Positions 8,973 through 16,132 of a DNA stretch of 20,559 nt are shown here, in pieces. The stretch's first letter is position 1. Each line of letters begins with the position of its first letter. Origin of the DNA: Planctomycetaceae bacterium (GTDB taxonomy: Bacteria > Planctomycetota > Planctomycetia > Pirellulales > UBA1268); assembly GCA_005789975.1 (NCBI GenBank), contig SXWC01000072.1, positions 1 through 20,559 on the forward strand. The letters are read 5' to 3'. The notes under the pieces were generated by a model, which was not told the DNA's origin, searched no databases, and saw nothing but the letters and a program-made list of their open reading frames with translations. Both the position numbers and the translations under genes were made by a program.

Positions 8973-9376
8973 GCACACGACGACTCCTGAAGGCGGCCGA
9001 GGCGGTTCGCGAGGTGGTCAGCATGGCCATCCTCACAGAAGTCCGTGATCCGAGGGTGCGCGACGTGACGGTCACGGGGGTGGAGATGGCTCCCGACATG
9101 CGATCGGCCACGGTGCACGTCTCGATCATGGGCGGCCCAGCCAAGGAGAAACTCGCCCTCCAGGGGCTGGGACGCTCCGCCGGATTTCTGCAGTCCCGGA
9201 TTGCAGATCGGATCGAGACGCGGTACACGCCGCGACTCCGCTTCGAACTCGACGGCGGCATCAAGAAGTCGATCGAAATCGCCCGCATGCTCAGCGAGGT
9301 GTTGCCGGCGGCGACGGCCACCGACCACGACCAGCCAGAAGATCATTCCGGGGAGCAACCACAGGACGACGCATGA
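8969..9376 (+). CDS. rbfA: 30S ribosome-binding factor RbfA
   Basis: Small KH-fold factor that binds immature 30S subunits and helps 16S rRNA 5'-end maturation. The product is 135 residues. Recognisable RbfA features are the N-terminal helix (RRLLKAAEAVREVVSMAI), LTEVRDPRV, the VTGVEMAPDMRSATVHVS strands, and the C-terminal YTPRLRFELD segment with its following helix. The tail after residue about 115 is hydrophilic and variable. The GTG start at 8969 overlaps the infB TGA in a GTGA tetranucleotide, the usual sign of translational coupling. The frame is open upstream, but only inside infB. The 3' end overlaps the next gene by ATGA. Confidence 0.95.
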   Translation: MSTRRLLKAAEAVREVVSMAILTEVRDPRVRDVTVTGVEMAPDMRSATVHVSIMGGPAKEKLALQGLGRSAGFLQSRIADRIETRYTPRLRFELDGGIKKSIEIARMLSEVLPAATATDHDQPEDHSGEQPQDDA

Positions 9377-10653
9377 CCGCACCGAAGCGACCATCGTCCG
9401 GCGCGAAGAAGCCGGCCGGAATCACGAAGAAGCCCGCGAAGAAGCCCGCCCACAAGGTGGCCTCCGCCAAGCCGGCCGCGTCCAAGCCGGCTGCCGCCAA
9501 GCCGGCCGCGTCCAAACAGGCCGCCGCCAAGCCCGTCGCGGCCAAGCCGGCTGCGGCTCCGCCGAAGATCGTGCCGGAGAAGCTCCCGCCACGCGGCCAG
9601 CTCATCCCCAAACTCGCCAAGGCGCTCAAGGCCCAGTACAAGCCCTTCACGCCCAACACAAGCCGGCCGCTCCTCGATCAGGTGATGATCGCCTGCTGCC
9701 TCGAAAACGCCCCGATCGACGTCGCCGAAAAGGCGTTCGCCCGACTGATCGAAGCGTCGTTCGATCTCAACGAGATTCGCGTGACCACCGTCGCGGAACT
9801 CGCGGAGATGCTCCAGGACCTGCCCGATCCGGCCCACGCCGCCCTCTCGCTCCGCCGCGTGCTGCAGGGCGTGTTCGAGTCCACCTACAACTTCTCGCTC
9901 GAACATGCGAAGAAGCACTCGCTCGCCCATGGTCTGAAGACGCTCGAGCAGATTCACGGCATTCCGCCTTTTGTCGTGCAGTACATCGCCACGACGGCCC
10001 TGGGAGGCCACCTGATTCCTCTCGACAAGGGGGCGCTCGCCGCCCTCTATGTCTGCGGAATGATCACGCAACAGGAATACGACTCCGGCAAGGTGGCAGG
10101 CCTCGAGCGACTGATCGGCAAGAAGTCCGGGATCGAGTTCAGCACCCAACTCCACCAGTTCGGGATCGAGGTGCTCACCAACCTCCACGGGGCGACCGTG
10201 AAGAAGATCGTGCAGGCGGTGAATCCGTCGGCGCTCAAGGACCGCATGCCGAAACGGGGTGAACCGCTTCCCGCGCCCGTTCCTCCACCGCCGCCGGCGG
10301 GCAAGGAGGGCCTGCGGGCCGCCGAGGCCGCCCGCCTGGCCGCCGAGGAGCACCGCCCCGCCGGCCCCCAGGCCGCCGCGCGTCCCGCCGGCAAGACGCC
10401 GATGCCGCCCGCCGGATCGGGCCCCAAGAAGACGACCGACGGCAAGCCCGGACCAAAGCCGTTCGTGGTGAAGCCCAACGTCGGCAAGCCGTTGACGATC
10501 AAGCCACACATGGCGCCGGCCCCCGAGCCCGAGAAGCCGGCGGCGAAGAAGCCCCCCGTGGCCGCAAAGCCCTCCAAGCCCCCGATCGGCAAGCGGCCCG
10601 ACACGCAGGGCGACCGCCATTCATCGCAGCTCAGCAAACGGAAGCCGAGGTAG
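9373..10653 (+). CDS. degenerate HhH-GPD (endonuclease III-fold) protein with low-complexity tails
   Basis: A 426-residue protein whose ATG overlaps the rbfA stop (ATGA at 9373-9376). Three parts are visible: a Lys/Pro/Ala tail (1-70) built from AAKPA repeats, a globular helical core (about 76-292), and a Pro/Lys/Ala C-terminal tail (293-426). The core resembles endonuclease III. A helical start (RPLLDQVMIACCLENAP) precedes a helix-hairpin-helix-like segment (HGIPPFVVQYIA, 195-206) and LIPLD, where Asp218 matches the glycosylase Asp. The catalytic Lys of the GVGRKTA motif is missing, and there is no four-Cys iron-sulphur cluster. Base excision is therefore unlikely, and a nucleic-acid-binding role is more plausible. 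Coupling to infB/rbfA hints at ribosome or RNA work, which is inference. The HhH-GPD assignment was made by eye. Confidence 0.75.
   Translation: MTAPKRPSSGAKKPAGITKKPAKKPAHKVASAKPAASKPAAAKPAASKQAAAKPVAAKPAAAPPKIVPEKLPPRGQLIPKLAKALKAQYKPFTPNTSRPLLDQVMIACCLENAPIDVAEKAFARLIEASFDLNEIRVTTVAELAEMLQDLPDPAHAALSLRRVLQGVFESTYNFSLEHAKKHSLAHGLKTLEQIHGIPPFVVQYIATTALGGHLIPLDKGALAALYVCGMITQQEYDSGKVAGLERLIGKKSGIEFSTQLHQFGIEVLTNLHGATVKKIVQAVNPSALKDRMPKRGEPLPAPVPPPPPAGKEGLRAAEAARLAAEEHRPAGPQAAARPAGKTPMPPAGSGPKKTTDGKPGPKPFVVKPNVGKPLTIKPHMAPAPEPEKPAAKKPPVAAKPSKPPIGKRPDTQGDRHSSQLSKRKPR
9466..9555 (+). repeat. six 15-bp tandem units coding AKPAA-type repeats
   Basis: Six consecutive 15-base units of the type GCCAAGCCGGCYGCG run from 9466 to 9555 (first bases G, T, G, T, G, G). 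They encode (A/S)K(P/Q)(A/V)A repeats in the N-terminal tail of the HhH-GPD-like protein. Copy number is likely to vary between strains by slippage. Confidence 0.85.
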
Positions 10654-10728
10654 TCGAGGCCCCTCGCAGCCGCTTCTTGTCCGAGAATCGGAGGGCCCTC
10701 AGGGAAGGATCGCAAGGGAGAATCGAGC

Positions 10729-11478
10729 GTGGCAGGACATTCCCACTGGGCGAACATCGCCCGCAAGAAGTCGGTGATCGACGCCAAGCGGGGCAAACTC
10801 TGGAGCAAGCTCGCCAAGGCGATCATCGTGGCCGCCAAGCACGGCGGCGCCGATCCCGACGCCAATCTCCGGCTCCGGTACGCGATCGACGCGGCCAAGG
10901 CCGTCAGCATGCCCAAGGACAACATCCAGCGGGCGATCAAGACGGGCACCGGTGAGTTCAAGGGGGGCGACCTCGAGGAATCGCTCTACGAGGGCTACGG
11001 CATGGGCGGCGTGGCCGTGCTGTGCGAGATCCTCACCGACAACAAGAACCGGACCGCCCCCGAAATCCGCAAGATCTTCGAGCTCTGCGGCGGCAAACTC
11101 GGCGGCACGGGCTGCGTGGCCTACCTTTTCGATCGGAAGGGGCTCGTGCGGTTGCCGCGGGCCGGCTGCGACGAGGACAGACTGATGGAAGTGGCGATCG
11201 ACGCGGGCGCCGACGACGTGAAGCCCGCGGTGGACCACTGGGAGGTGACCTGTGAGCCGTCGGCGATGGCCGCGGTGGTCGATGCGCTCGCCAAGGCCGG
11301 CCTGACGGTCGAGTCCAACGAGATCGTCCGCATTCCGACGAACACCGTCGATGTCGAGGACGTCGATACGGCCCGCCGGGTGCTCGACCTCGTGGAGCGG
11401 CTCGACGACCACGACGACGTCCAGAGCGTGTCGGCGAACTTCAACATCCCCGACGAGGCCTTGGCCCAGCTGGGATAG
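10729..11478 (+). CDS. yebC: YebC/PmpR (TACO1) family protein
   Basis: A 249-residue member of the YebC family, once described as transcription regulators and now known also to act on the ribosome during translation of difficult sequences such as proline runs. The hallmark N-terminus MAGHSHWANI is followed by KRGKLWSKLAKAI, GGADPDANLRLR, MPKDNIQRAI, and YEGYGMGGVAVLCEILTDN (about residues 87-105). The domain 2/3 pattern continues to the end. The GTG start at 10729 is chosen because it yields the invariant N-terminus and has GGGAG at 10716-10720. It lies 75 bases after the HhH-GPD-like gene on the same strand, so it may be the last gene of the nusA operon. The general family is certain and the physiological target unknown. 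Confidence 0.96.
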   Translation: MAGHSHWANIARKKSVIDAKRGKLWSKLAKAIIVAAKHGGADPDANLRLRYAIDAAKAVSMPKDNIQRAIKTGTGEFKGGDLEESLYEGYGMGGVAVLCEILTDNKNRTAPEIRKIFELCGGKLGGTGCVAYLFDRKGLVRLPRAGCDEDRLMEVAIDAGADDVKPAVDHWEVTCEPSAMAAVVDALAKAGLTVESNEIVRIPTNTVDVEDVDTARRVLDLVERLDDHDDVQSVSANFNIPDEALAQLG

Positions 11479-11554
11479 CGCGGGCAGCTCCTGCCAGAAA
11501 GTCACGAGCGTGGCCGCCACGCGGAGGATTGGCACCGAGACGGTGCCGGCTGGG

Positions 11555-11585
11555 TTCGTCGGTGGTGGCCGATTCGCCGGTGGTG
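11555..11585 (+). repeat. direct repeat upstream of the DUF1573 gene
   Basis: TTCGTCGGTGGTG (11555-11567) and TTCGCCGGTGGTG (11573-11585) are identical at 12 of 13 positions with an 18-base period, 32 bases before the next start codon. This could be a pair of regulator-binding half-sites or chance in GC-rich DNA. Confidence 0.35.
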
Positions 11586-11616
11586 TCCGGTCCGCAGCAC
11601 TCGGAATGGTGACATC

Positions 11617-12810
11617 ATGGAGACAAACGGCCCCGACCCGCGGCTGGTCGTCGTGGCGGCGATGGCGGTTGGAGCCGCGATCGGTGCGGCCGGCGCCGTG
11701 CTCACCCACGCGACGCCGTGGCAGGTGGGCGATGTCCGCGTGATCGATGCGGAAGCCGCCGGTCCCCTGCCGAGGGCCGAAACCAGCGAAACACGGCATG
11801 ATTTTGGCACCGTCGGTGTCGGCGGCACCGGCTCGCATGACTTCACGGTGCGCAACATCGGCGACGCGTCGCTCACGCTCAGCCGCGGCGCCACGAGTTG
11901 CACCTGCACGGTGAGCGATTTCGAGAACTCGGAGGGCGGCTCCAACGACGCCCGCAAACTGGTGCCTCCGGGTGAAAGCACGAGAATCAGGGTGCAGTGG
12001 CGGGGAAAGGGTGACGGCGGTCCTTTTCGTCAGCAGGCGACGATCCTCACCGACGACCCCCGTCGGCCTGAACTCGTGTTCGTCGTGGAGGGGCTGGTCG
12101 TGCCGACCTGGAAGGCGTTGCCGGACACGGTCGTGCTTCCTAGGATCTCAACGGCGACCGGCGACACTGGAACAACCGAAATCTTCACCTACGGCACGTC
12201 CGCACCGAGCGTCACCGAGGTGAGCCTCGAAGACCCCCAATCCGCCCATTTGTTCTCGCTCTCCACGGAACCGCTCGATGCGAGCACGATCGCGACCGAA
12301 ACGGGGGCGACCGGCGGATTCCGGCTCGTGGTCAACGTGAAGCCTGGAATGCCGCCGGGGCCGCTCAAGGGAATGGTTCGGGTCGTTTTTCGGATGCCCG
12401 AGGAACAGACGGCTGAAATCCCGGTCTCGGGGATGGTCGGGAGTGACCTTGTCATGGCGGGCCCGGGATGGGATTCCTCCCGGCAGGCCCTTCTGCTGGG
12501 GACTGTCTCCGGCAAGGCGGGCCTGCGCACGAGGGTGTTTCTCACGGCCAAGGGACCGCATCGCGACAGCGTGCGGCCGACGGTCCGGGAGGTGATTCCC
12601 GATTCGCTTCGGGTGACGGTCGGCGAAGGCCAGCCGATCGGCGCCGGAGGTGTCGTGCGGATTCCGATCGATATCGTGATTCCGGCGGGTAGCCGGGCAG
12701 CCAACCACCTCTGCTCCCAGCAGGGGCCGGCGGGAAGGATCGTGCTCGATACAGGACACAGCGAGTGTCCGGAGTTCACGATCCCGATCTGCGTCGCCAT
12801 CGGCCCCTGA
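11617..12810 (+). CDS. membrane-anchored DUF1573 Ig-like protein
   Basis: The product is 397 residues. One N-terminal hydrophobic helix (about 10-30, rich in Ala/Gly/Val) should anchor or export it, placing the rest outside the cytoplasmic membrane. Residues about 61-135 match DUF1573: HDFGTVGVGG, HDFTVRNIG, LTLSRGATSCTCTV with Cys95 and Cys97, then a Pro-Gly-Glu turn and a TDDP strand. This is an Ig-like fold common in planctomycetes and Bacteroidetes. The remainder (about 150-397) looks like two further beta-rich domains. Exact function is unknown. The exported tetrahaem protein gene begins 14 bases downstream, so the two are probably cotranscribed and may act together in the periplasm. Confidence 0.85.
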   Translation: METNGPDPRLVVVAAMAVGAAIGAAGAVLTHATPWQVGDVRVIDAEAAGPLPRAETSETRHDFGTVGVGGTGSHDFTVRNIGDASLTLSRGATSCTCTVSDFENSEGGSNDARKLVPPGESTRIRVQWRGKGDGGPFRQQATILTDDPRRPELVFVVEGLVVPTWKALPDTVVLPRISTATGDTGTTEIFTYGTSAPSVTEVSLEDPQSAHLFSLSTEPLDASTIATETGATGGFRLVVNVKPGMPPGPLKGMVRVVFRMPEEQTAEIPVSGMVGSDLVMAGPGWDSSRQALLLGTVSGKAGLRTRVFLTAKGPHRDSVRPTVREVIPDSLRVTVGEGQPIGAGGVVRIPIDIVIPAGSRAANHLCSQQGPAGRIVLDTGHSECPEFTIPICVAIGP

Positions 12811-12824
12811 ACCCCACTCCACCC

Positions 12825-14384
12825 ATGAATCACGCCCGCCTCCTCCGTTCGCTTCCGGCCACGTGCGGAGTCGCCGCCCTGGCGTTGGCCTGCATCGCCG
12901 CCGCGCCCGACCGTGGCGTCGATGTCGCCGACTCGGTCGTGGAAACCTTTCGCCAACGCAACGGCACGATCTTCAAGGACTGGCCCACGCCCCAGGCGGT
13001 GGTCGTCATCACCGGCGAACTCGACGGCTACATCGAACCCTGCGGCTGCACGGGTAAGGAAAACCAGAAGGGCGGATTGAGTCGCCGCCAAAACTTCCTC
13101 CGCGCGTTGACGTCGGCCGGCTGGCCGCTGGTGGCGGTGGACGTCGGCAATCAGGTGAAGCGTTTTGGCCGCCAGACGGAGGCGAAGTTTCAGTCCATCG
13201 TGGACGGCCTGCGGGCCATGCAATACTCCGCCGTGGGCTTCGGCCCGGGTGACCTGCGGCTGCCGGCCGAGGAACTCGTTGCCGGCGTCGCCGCCGTCGG
13301 CGATCAGCCGACGCCGTTCCTGAGCGCGAACGTGGGCCTGCTCGGACTCGACGCCGACATCACGCCGAAGTTTCGCGTCATCAAGACCGGGGGCCTCACG
13401 ATCGGCGTCACCAGCGTGCTCGGGGACAAGGAGATGGATCGCATCAAGAATGCCGACATCGAGTTTGCCCCCGCAGCCGAGGCCCTCGCCAAGGTCGCGC
13501 CCGAACTGGCGAAAGCCGGCTGCGACCATCAGATCCTGCTCTCGTGGTCGTCGCCGGAGGAGACAAAGGCCCTGGCGGGGCGATTTCCGCAGTTCGACGT
13601 CGTGGTGACGGCGGGAGGCGGGGATGAACCGCCGCTCGAGCTTGCCTCGCTGCCCGGTGGAGCGAAGTTCGTGGAGCTCGGCCACAAGGGAATGTTCGCC
13701 GTCGTGGTCGGATTCTTCGCCGACAAGGCGGCGCCGGTCCGCGGCCAGCGGGTGCCGCTCGACGCCCGGTGGGGCGAATCGAAGGACATGATCGACCTGC
13801 TCGGCACCTATCAGAAGAAACTCGAGACACTCGGACTCGAAGGCCTGGGACTCGTGCCCATCCGCCACCCCTCGGGCCGCAGATTCGCCGGCAGTGAGGC
13901 GTGCGCCGAATGCCATCAGCACGCCTACGACGTCTGGAAGGAGACGCCGCACGCGACCGCCCTGACCACCCTCGAGGAACAGCGCCCCCGGCGCGACGGT
14001 GACCCCGAGTGCCTGTCGTGTCACGTCGTGGGCTGGGCGCCACAACGCTTCGAGCCCTTCGAAGGGGGCTTCGCCGGCATGAAGACGACGCCCCAGCTCG
14101 CCCACCAGGGTTGCGAAAACTGCCACGGCCCGGCCGCCGCCCACACCGCCGTCGAGCGGGGCGACGTGCGGGCGAGCGTCGCCGAGCGGGACCGCCTCCG
14201 CCAGGAACTCGTGCTCACGCTCGCCACCCCCGAGGGCAAGCAGAAGGCGGTGAACAACTGCCTGGAGTGCCACGACCTCGACAACAGCCCGCAGTTCGAC
14301 TTCGACGAGTATTGGCCGCAGGTTGAGCACAACGACCCCGCAGAGGCCGACGCTCCGAAGACGGCTCCCGCCGCATCGTCGTAG
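12825..14384 (+). CDS. exported metallophosphatase-fold protein fused to a tetrahaem cytochrome c554-type domain
   Basis: The product is 519 residues from ATG 12825, which opens a signal peptide (hydrophobic to about residue 26). An earlier in-frame start would overlap the previous gene. Residues about 45-330 follow the UshA/5'-nucleotidase order (GELDGYIEPCGC with Cys73 and Cys75, VAVDVGN, then TAGGGDEP), but the metal-binding DxH, GNHE and GHxH motifs are altered, so hydrolase activity is doubtful. The C-terminal part has four CXXCH haem c sites: CAECH 360-364, CLSCH 396-400, CENCH 430-434 and CLECH 479-483, arranged as in cytochrome c554-type proteins. An electron-transfer role outside the cytoplasmic membrane is likely. 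Partner and substrate are unknown. Confidence 0.88.
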   Translation: MNHARLLRSLPATCGVAALALACIAAAPDRGVDVADSVVETFRQRNGTIFKDWPTPQAVVVITGELDGYIEPCGCTGKENQKGGLSRRQNFLRALTSAGWPLVAVDVGNQVKRFGRQTEAKFQSIVDGLRAMQYSAVGFGPGDLRLPAEELVAGVAAVGDQPTPFLSANVGLLGLDADITPKFRVIKTGGLTIGVTSVLGDKEMDRIKNADIEFAPAAEALAKVAPELAKAGCDHQILLSWSSPEETKALAGRFPQFDVVVTAGGGDEPPLELASLPGGAKFVELGHKGMFAVVVGFFADKAAPVRGQRVPLDARWGESKDMIDLLGTYQKKLETLGLEGLGLVPIRHPSGRRFAGSEACAECHQHAYDVWKETPHATALTTLEEQRPRRDGDPECLSCHVVGWAPQRFEPFEGGFAGMKTTPQLAHQGCENCHGPAAAHTAVERGDVRASVAERDRLRQELVLTLATPEGKQKAVNNCLECHDLDNSPQFDFDEYWPQVEHNDPAEADAPKTAPAASS

Positions 14385-14409
14385 CGACTCCGGTCGCGAC
14401 GCCCTTCGA

Positions 14410-14436
14410 CGTCGGCGACGTCCCGCCCCGCCGACG
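14410..14436. terminator. possible stem-loop terminator between convergent genes
   Basis: CGTCGGCG (14410-14417) pairs with CGCCGACG (14429-14436) across an 11-base loop, just after the cytochrome stop and facing the end of proS. No T-run follows on either strand, so intrinsic termination is uncertain. A second small stem (GCGGC 14454-14458 with GCCGC 14466-14470) lies nearby. Nothing else is visible in 14385-14505. Confidence 0.3.
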
Positions 14437-14505
14437 ATCCGGAGGACCGCGGAGCGGCGACTTTTGCCGCCCCCGAGCCGGTGCTCCACGGAACCTGGAT
14501 AAGCC

Positions 14506-16011
14506 CTAGTACGACCGGGCAAGAACGCTCCGCCGCGGCACCGGCTTGCCCGTCACCACGCACGTGCCGGGCTCATCTCCGCCCTCCATCGGCACGCACC
14601 GCACGGTCACCTTCAGCGGGTCGAAGGCGGCAGCCACCGCCGGGTCGTCGGCGACGTGCACGTGCGCAAAACCGCCCGTGCCGGCGGCCCCCTCCCCCGC
14701 CCCGAAGAACTCGTGCACCTCCGCCGCCGAGCCGAGCCGCACCGTCCGCCCGGCACGGAAGTCCTTCGCCCGCTGGAAGAGCCCCTGCTGGATCTCGTCC
14801 AGCAGGGCCGGGGCCAGCGTCGCAAACTCGGCCAGCGGCACGGCCGTCCGCTCCTTCGGGCCGCGGTCGCGGCGGGTCATGCTCCCGGCACCCGCCGCCA
14901 GATCGCGGGGGCCGATCTCGATCCGCACCGGCACGCCCTGCTTCACGTGCTGCCAGACCTTGTCGCCCCCCCGCATGTCGCGGGCGTCGATCTTCACCCG
15001 GATCGGCTCGCCGCCGAAGGTCGTCGCGGAGAGTTCCGCCTGGAGCTTGCGACAGGCCTCGGTGACCGCCGCCTTCTCCTCCTCCGTGCGGTGGATCGGC
15101 AGAAGCACGATCTGGTGCGGGGCGATCCGCGGCGGCAGCACGAGGCCGTCGTCATCGGAGTGGGTCATGATCACGGCGCCGATGAGCCGCGTGGACACGC
15201 CCCACGACGTCGTCCAGCAGAACTCCTCGACGCCGGTCGTGCCGGCAAACTTGATGTTTTGGCCACGGGCGAAGTTCTGGCCGAGGAAGTGGGACGTGCC
15301 CGCCTGAAGGGCCTTGCCGTCCTGCATCATCGCCTCGATGGAGTAGGTGTCGACCGCGCCGGGAAACCGTTCGGCTGCGGGCTTCGGTCCTTTGACCACC
15401 GGCATTGCGAGATCCCGCTCCGCGAACGTGGCGTAGACCTCGAGCATGCGGAGCGTCTCCTCGACGGCCTCCTCGCTCGTGGCGTGGGCCGTGTGCCCCT
15501 CCTGCCAGAGAAACTCGGCCGTTCGCAGGAAGACCCGCGGCCTCATCTCCCAGCGGACGACGTTGGCCCACTGGTTGATGAGCATGGGCAGGTCGCGCCA
15601 CGACTGGATCCACTTGGCATACATGGCACCGATGATCGTCTCGCTCGTCGGACGCACCACGAGCGGCTCCTCGAGTTTGCCCGTCGGGATGAGCTTGCCG
15701 TCCGGCCCCAGCTCCAGCCGGTGGTGCGTGACCACCGCGCACTCCTTCGCGACGCCTTCGACGTGTTTCGCCTCCTGCTCGAGATACGAGAGCGGAATGA
15801 ACAGGGGGAAGTAGGCGTTTTGATGGCCCGTCGCCTTGAACATCCCGTCGAGGATCGACTGCATCCGCTCCCAGATGGCATAGCCATGGGGCTTGATCAC
15901 CATGCAGCCGCGGACGGGCGACTGCTCCGCGAGATCGGCGGCCTTGACGACCTGCTGGTACCACTCGGGATAGTCCTGGGATCGGGTGGGGCTGATGGCA
16001 TGATCCGGCAT
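14506..16011 (-). CDS. proS: prolyl-tRNA synthetase, archaeal/eukaryotic type
   Basis: Charges tRNA-Pro with proline in the cytoplasm. The product is 501 residues, matching the short ProRS class without the bacterial editing (INS) domain. The N-terminus (YPEWYQQVVKAADLAEQSP, then GCMVIKPHGYAIWE) and QNAYFPLFIP are typical of that class. Class II core segments are visible: motif 2 around RWEMRPRVFLRTAEF, and a motif 3 region near TTSWGVSTRLIGA. The C-terminus ends in ARSY, like the conserved terminal Tyr of archaeal-type enzymes, but the zinc-binding Cys set seems reduced to two. Start 16011 has GGAG 6 bases away. The frame is open upstream to 16224, but only over the divergent gene. Convergent with the cytochrome gene, divergent from the exoribonuclease gene. 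Confidence 0.96.
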   Translation of the reverse strand: MPDHAISPTRSQDYPEWYQQVVKAADLAEQSPVRGCMVIKPHGYAIWERMQSILDGMFKATGHQNAYFPLFIPLSYLEQEAKHVEGVAKECAVVTHHRLELGPDGKLIPTGKLEEPLVVRPTSETIIGAMYAKWIQSWRDLPMLINQWANVVRWEMRPRVFLRTAEFLWQEGHTAHATSEEAVEETLRMLEVYATFAERDLAMPVVKGPKPAAERFPGAVDTYSIEAMMQDGKALQAGTSHFLGQNFARGQNIKFAGTTGVEEFCWTTSWGVSTRLIGAVIMTHSDDDGLVLPPRIAPHQIVLLPIHRTEEEKAAVTEACRKLQAELSATTFGGEPIRVKIDARDMRGGDKVWQHVKQGVPVRIEIGPRDLAAGAGSMTRRDRGPKERTAVPLAEFATLAPALLDEIQQGLFQRAKDFRAGRTVRLGSAAEVHEFFGAGEGAAGTGGFAHVHVADDPAVAAAFDPLKVTVRCVPMEGGDEPGTCVVTGKPVPRRSVLARSY

Positions 16012-16044
16012 GGCTCGCTCCGTGAATGCTCGTGCTGGTGTGAC

Positions 16045-16065
16045 GGGGCCGGTTGAACCGGACCC
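16045..16065 (-). promoter_or_regulatory. short hairpin in the predicted proS leader
   Basis: CCGGT (16049-16053) and ACCGG (16057-16061) form a stem with a 3-base loop, extended past one mismatch by GGG/CCC (16045-16047 with 16063-16065). It lies between the proS start and its candidate -10. It may also be a palindromic operator. Confidence 0.4.
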
Positions 16066-16080
16066 ATGGACGGGGCCGGG

Positions 16081-16110
16081 ATTGTAGTCGCTGCTTGTGA
16101 AGCCTGGGAA
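16081..16110 (-). promoter_or_regulatory. candidate proS promoter
   Basis: Read on the - strand: TTCCCA (16110-16105), 18 bases, TACAAT (16086-16081). The -10 matches consensus at five of six positions. The predicted leader is about 60 bases. It overlaps the candidate promoter of the divergent exoribonuclease gene, so the two transcription units may compete. Confidence 0.4.
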
Positions 16111-16124
16111 ACCGACCGTAGACT
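16095..16124 (+). promoter_or_regulatory. candidate promoter of the exoribonuclease gene
   Basis: TTGTGA (16095-16100), 18 bases, TAGACT (16119-16124). A start 7-8 bases downstream falls essentially on the ATG at 16133, so the mRNA could be leaderless. The only ribosome-site candidate is a weak CGGGA just before the ATG. Confidence 0.3.
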
Positions 16125-16132
16125 CGGGACCG

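Noticed and set aside
4068..8978. A 1636-codon open frame on the - strand antisense to the second ketosynthase gene, nusA and infB
   Set aside because: The + strand genes are unambiguous. With GC-rich third codon positions the antisense frame rarely meets a stop, and the translation is low-complexity His/Asp/Arg/Leu-rich with no recognisable domain.
11464..11495. GGCAG-CTC-CTGCC mini-hairpin after the yebC stop as a terminator
   Set aside because: Only 5 bp with no T-run. Too weak to call.
12189..14522. A 777-codon - strand frame opposite the DUF1573 and cytochrome genes
   Set aside because: The + strand has four CXXCH motifs and signal peptides. The antisense product has no domain and runs past the gene boundary.
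14656..16056. A 466-codon + strand frame opposite proS
   Set aside because: proS is clear from its class II motifs and length. This frame is its shadow.
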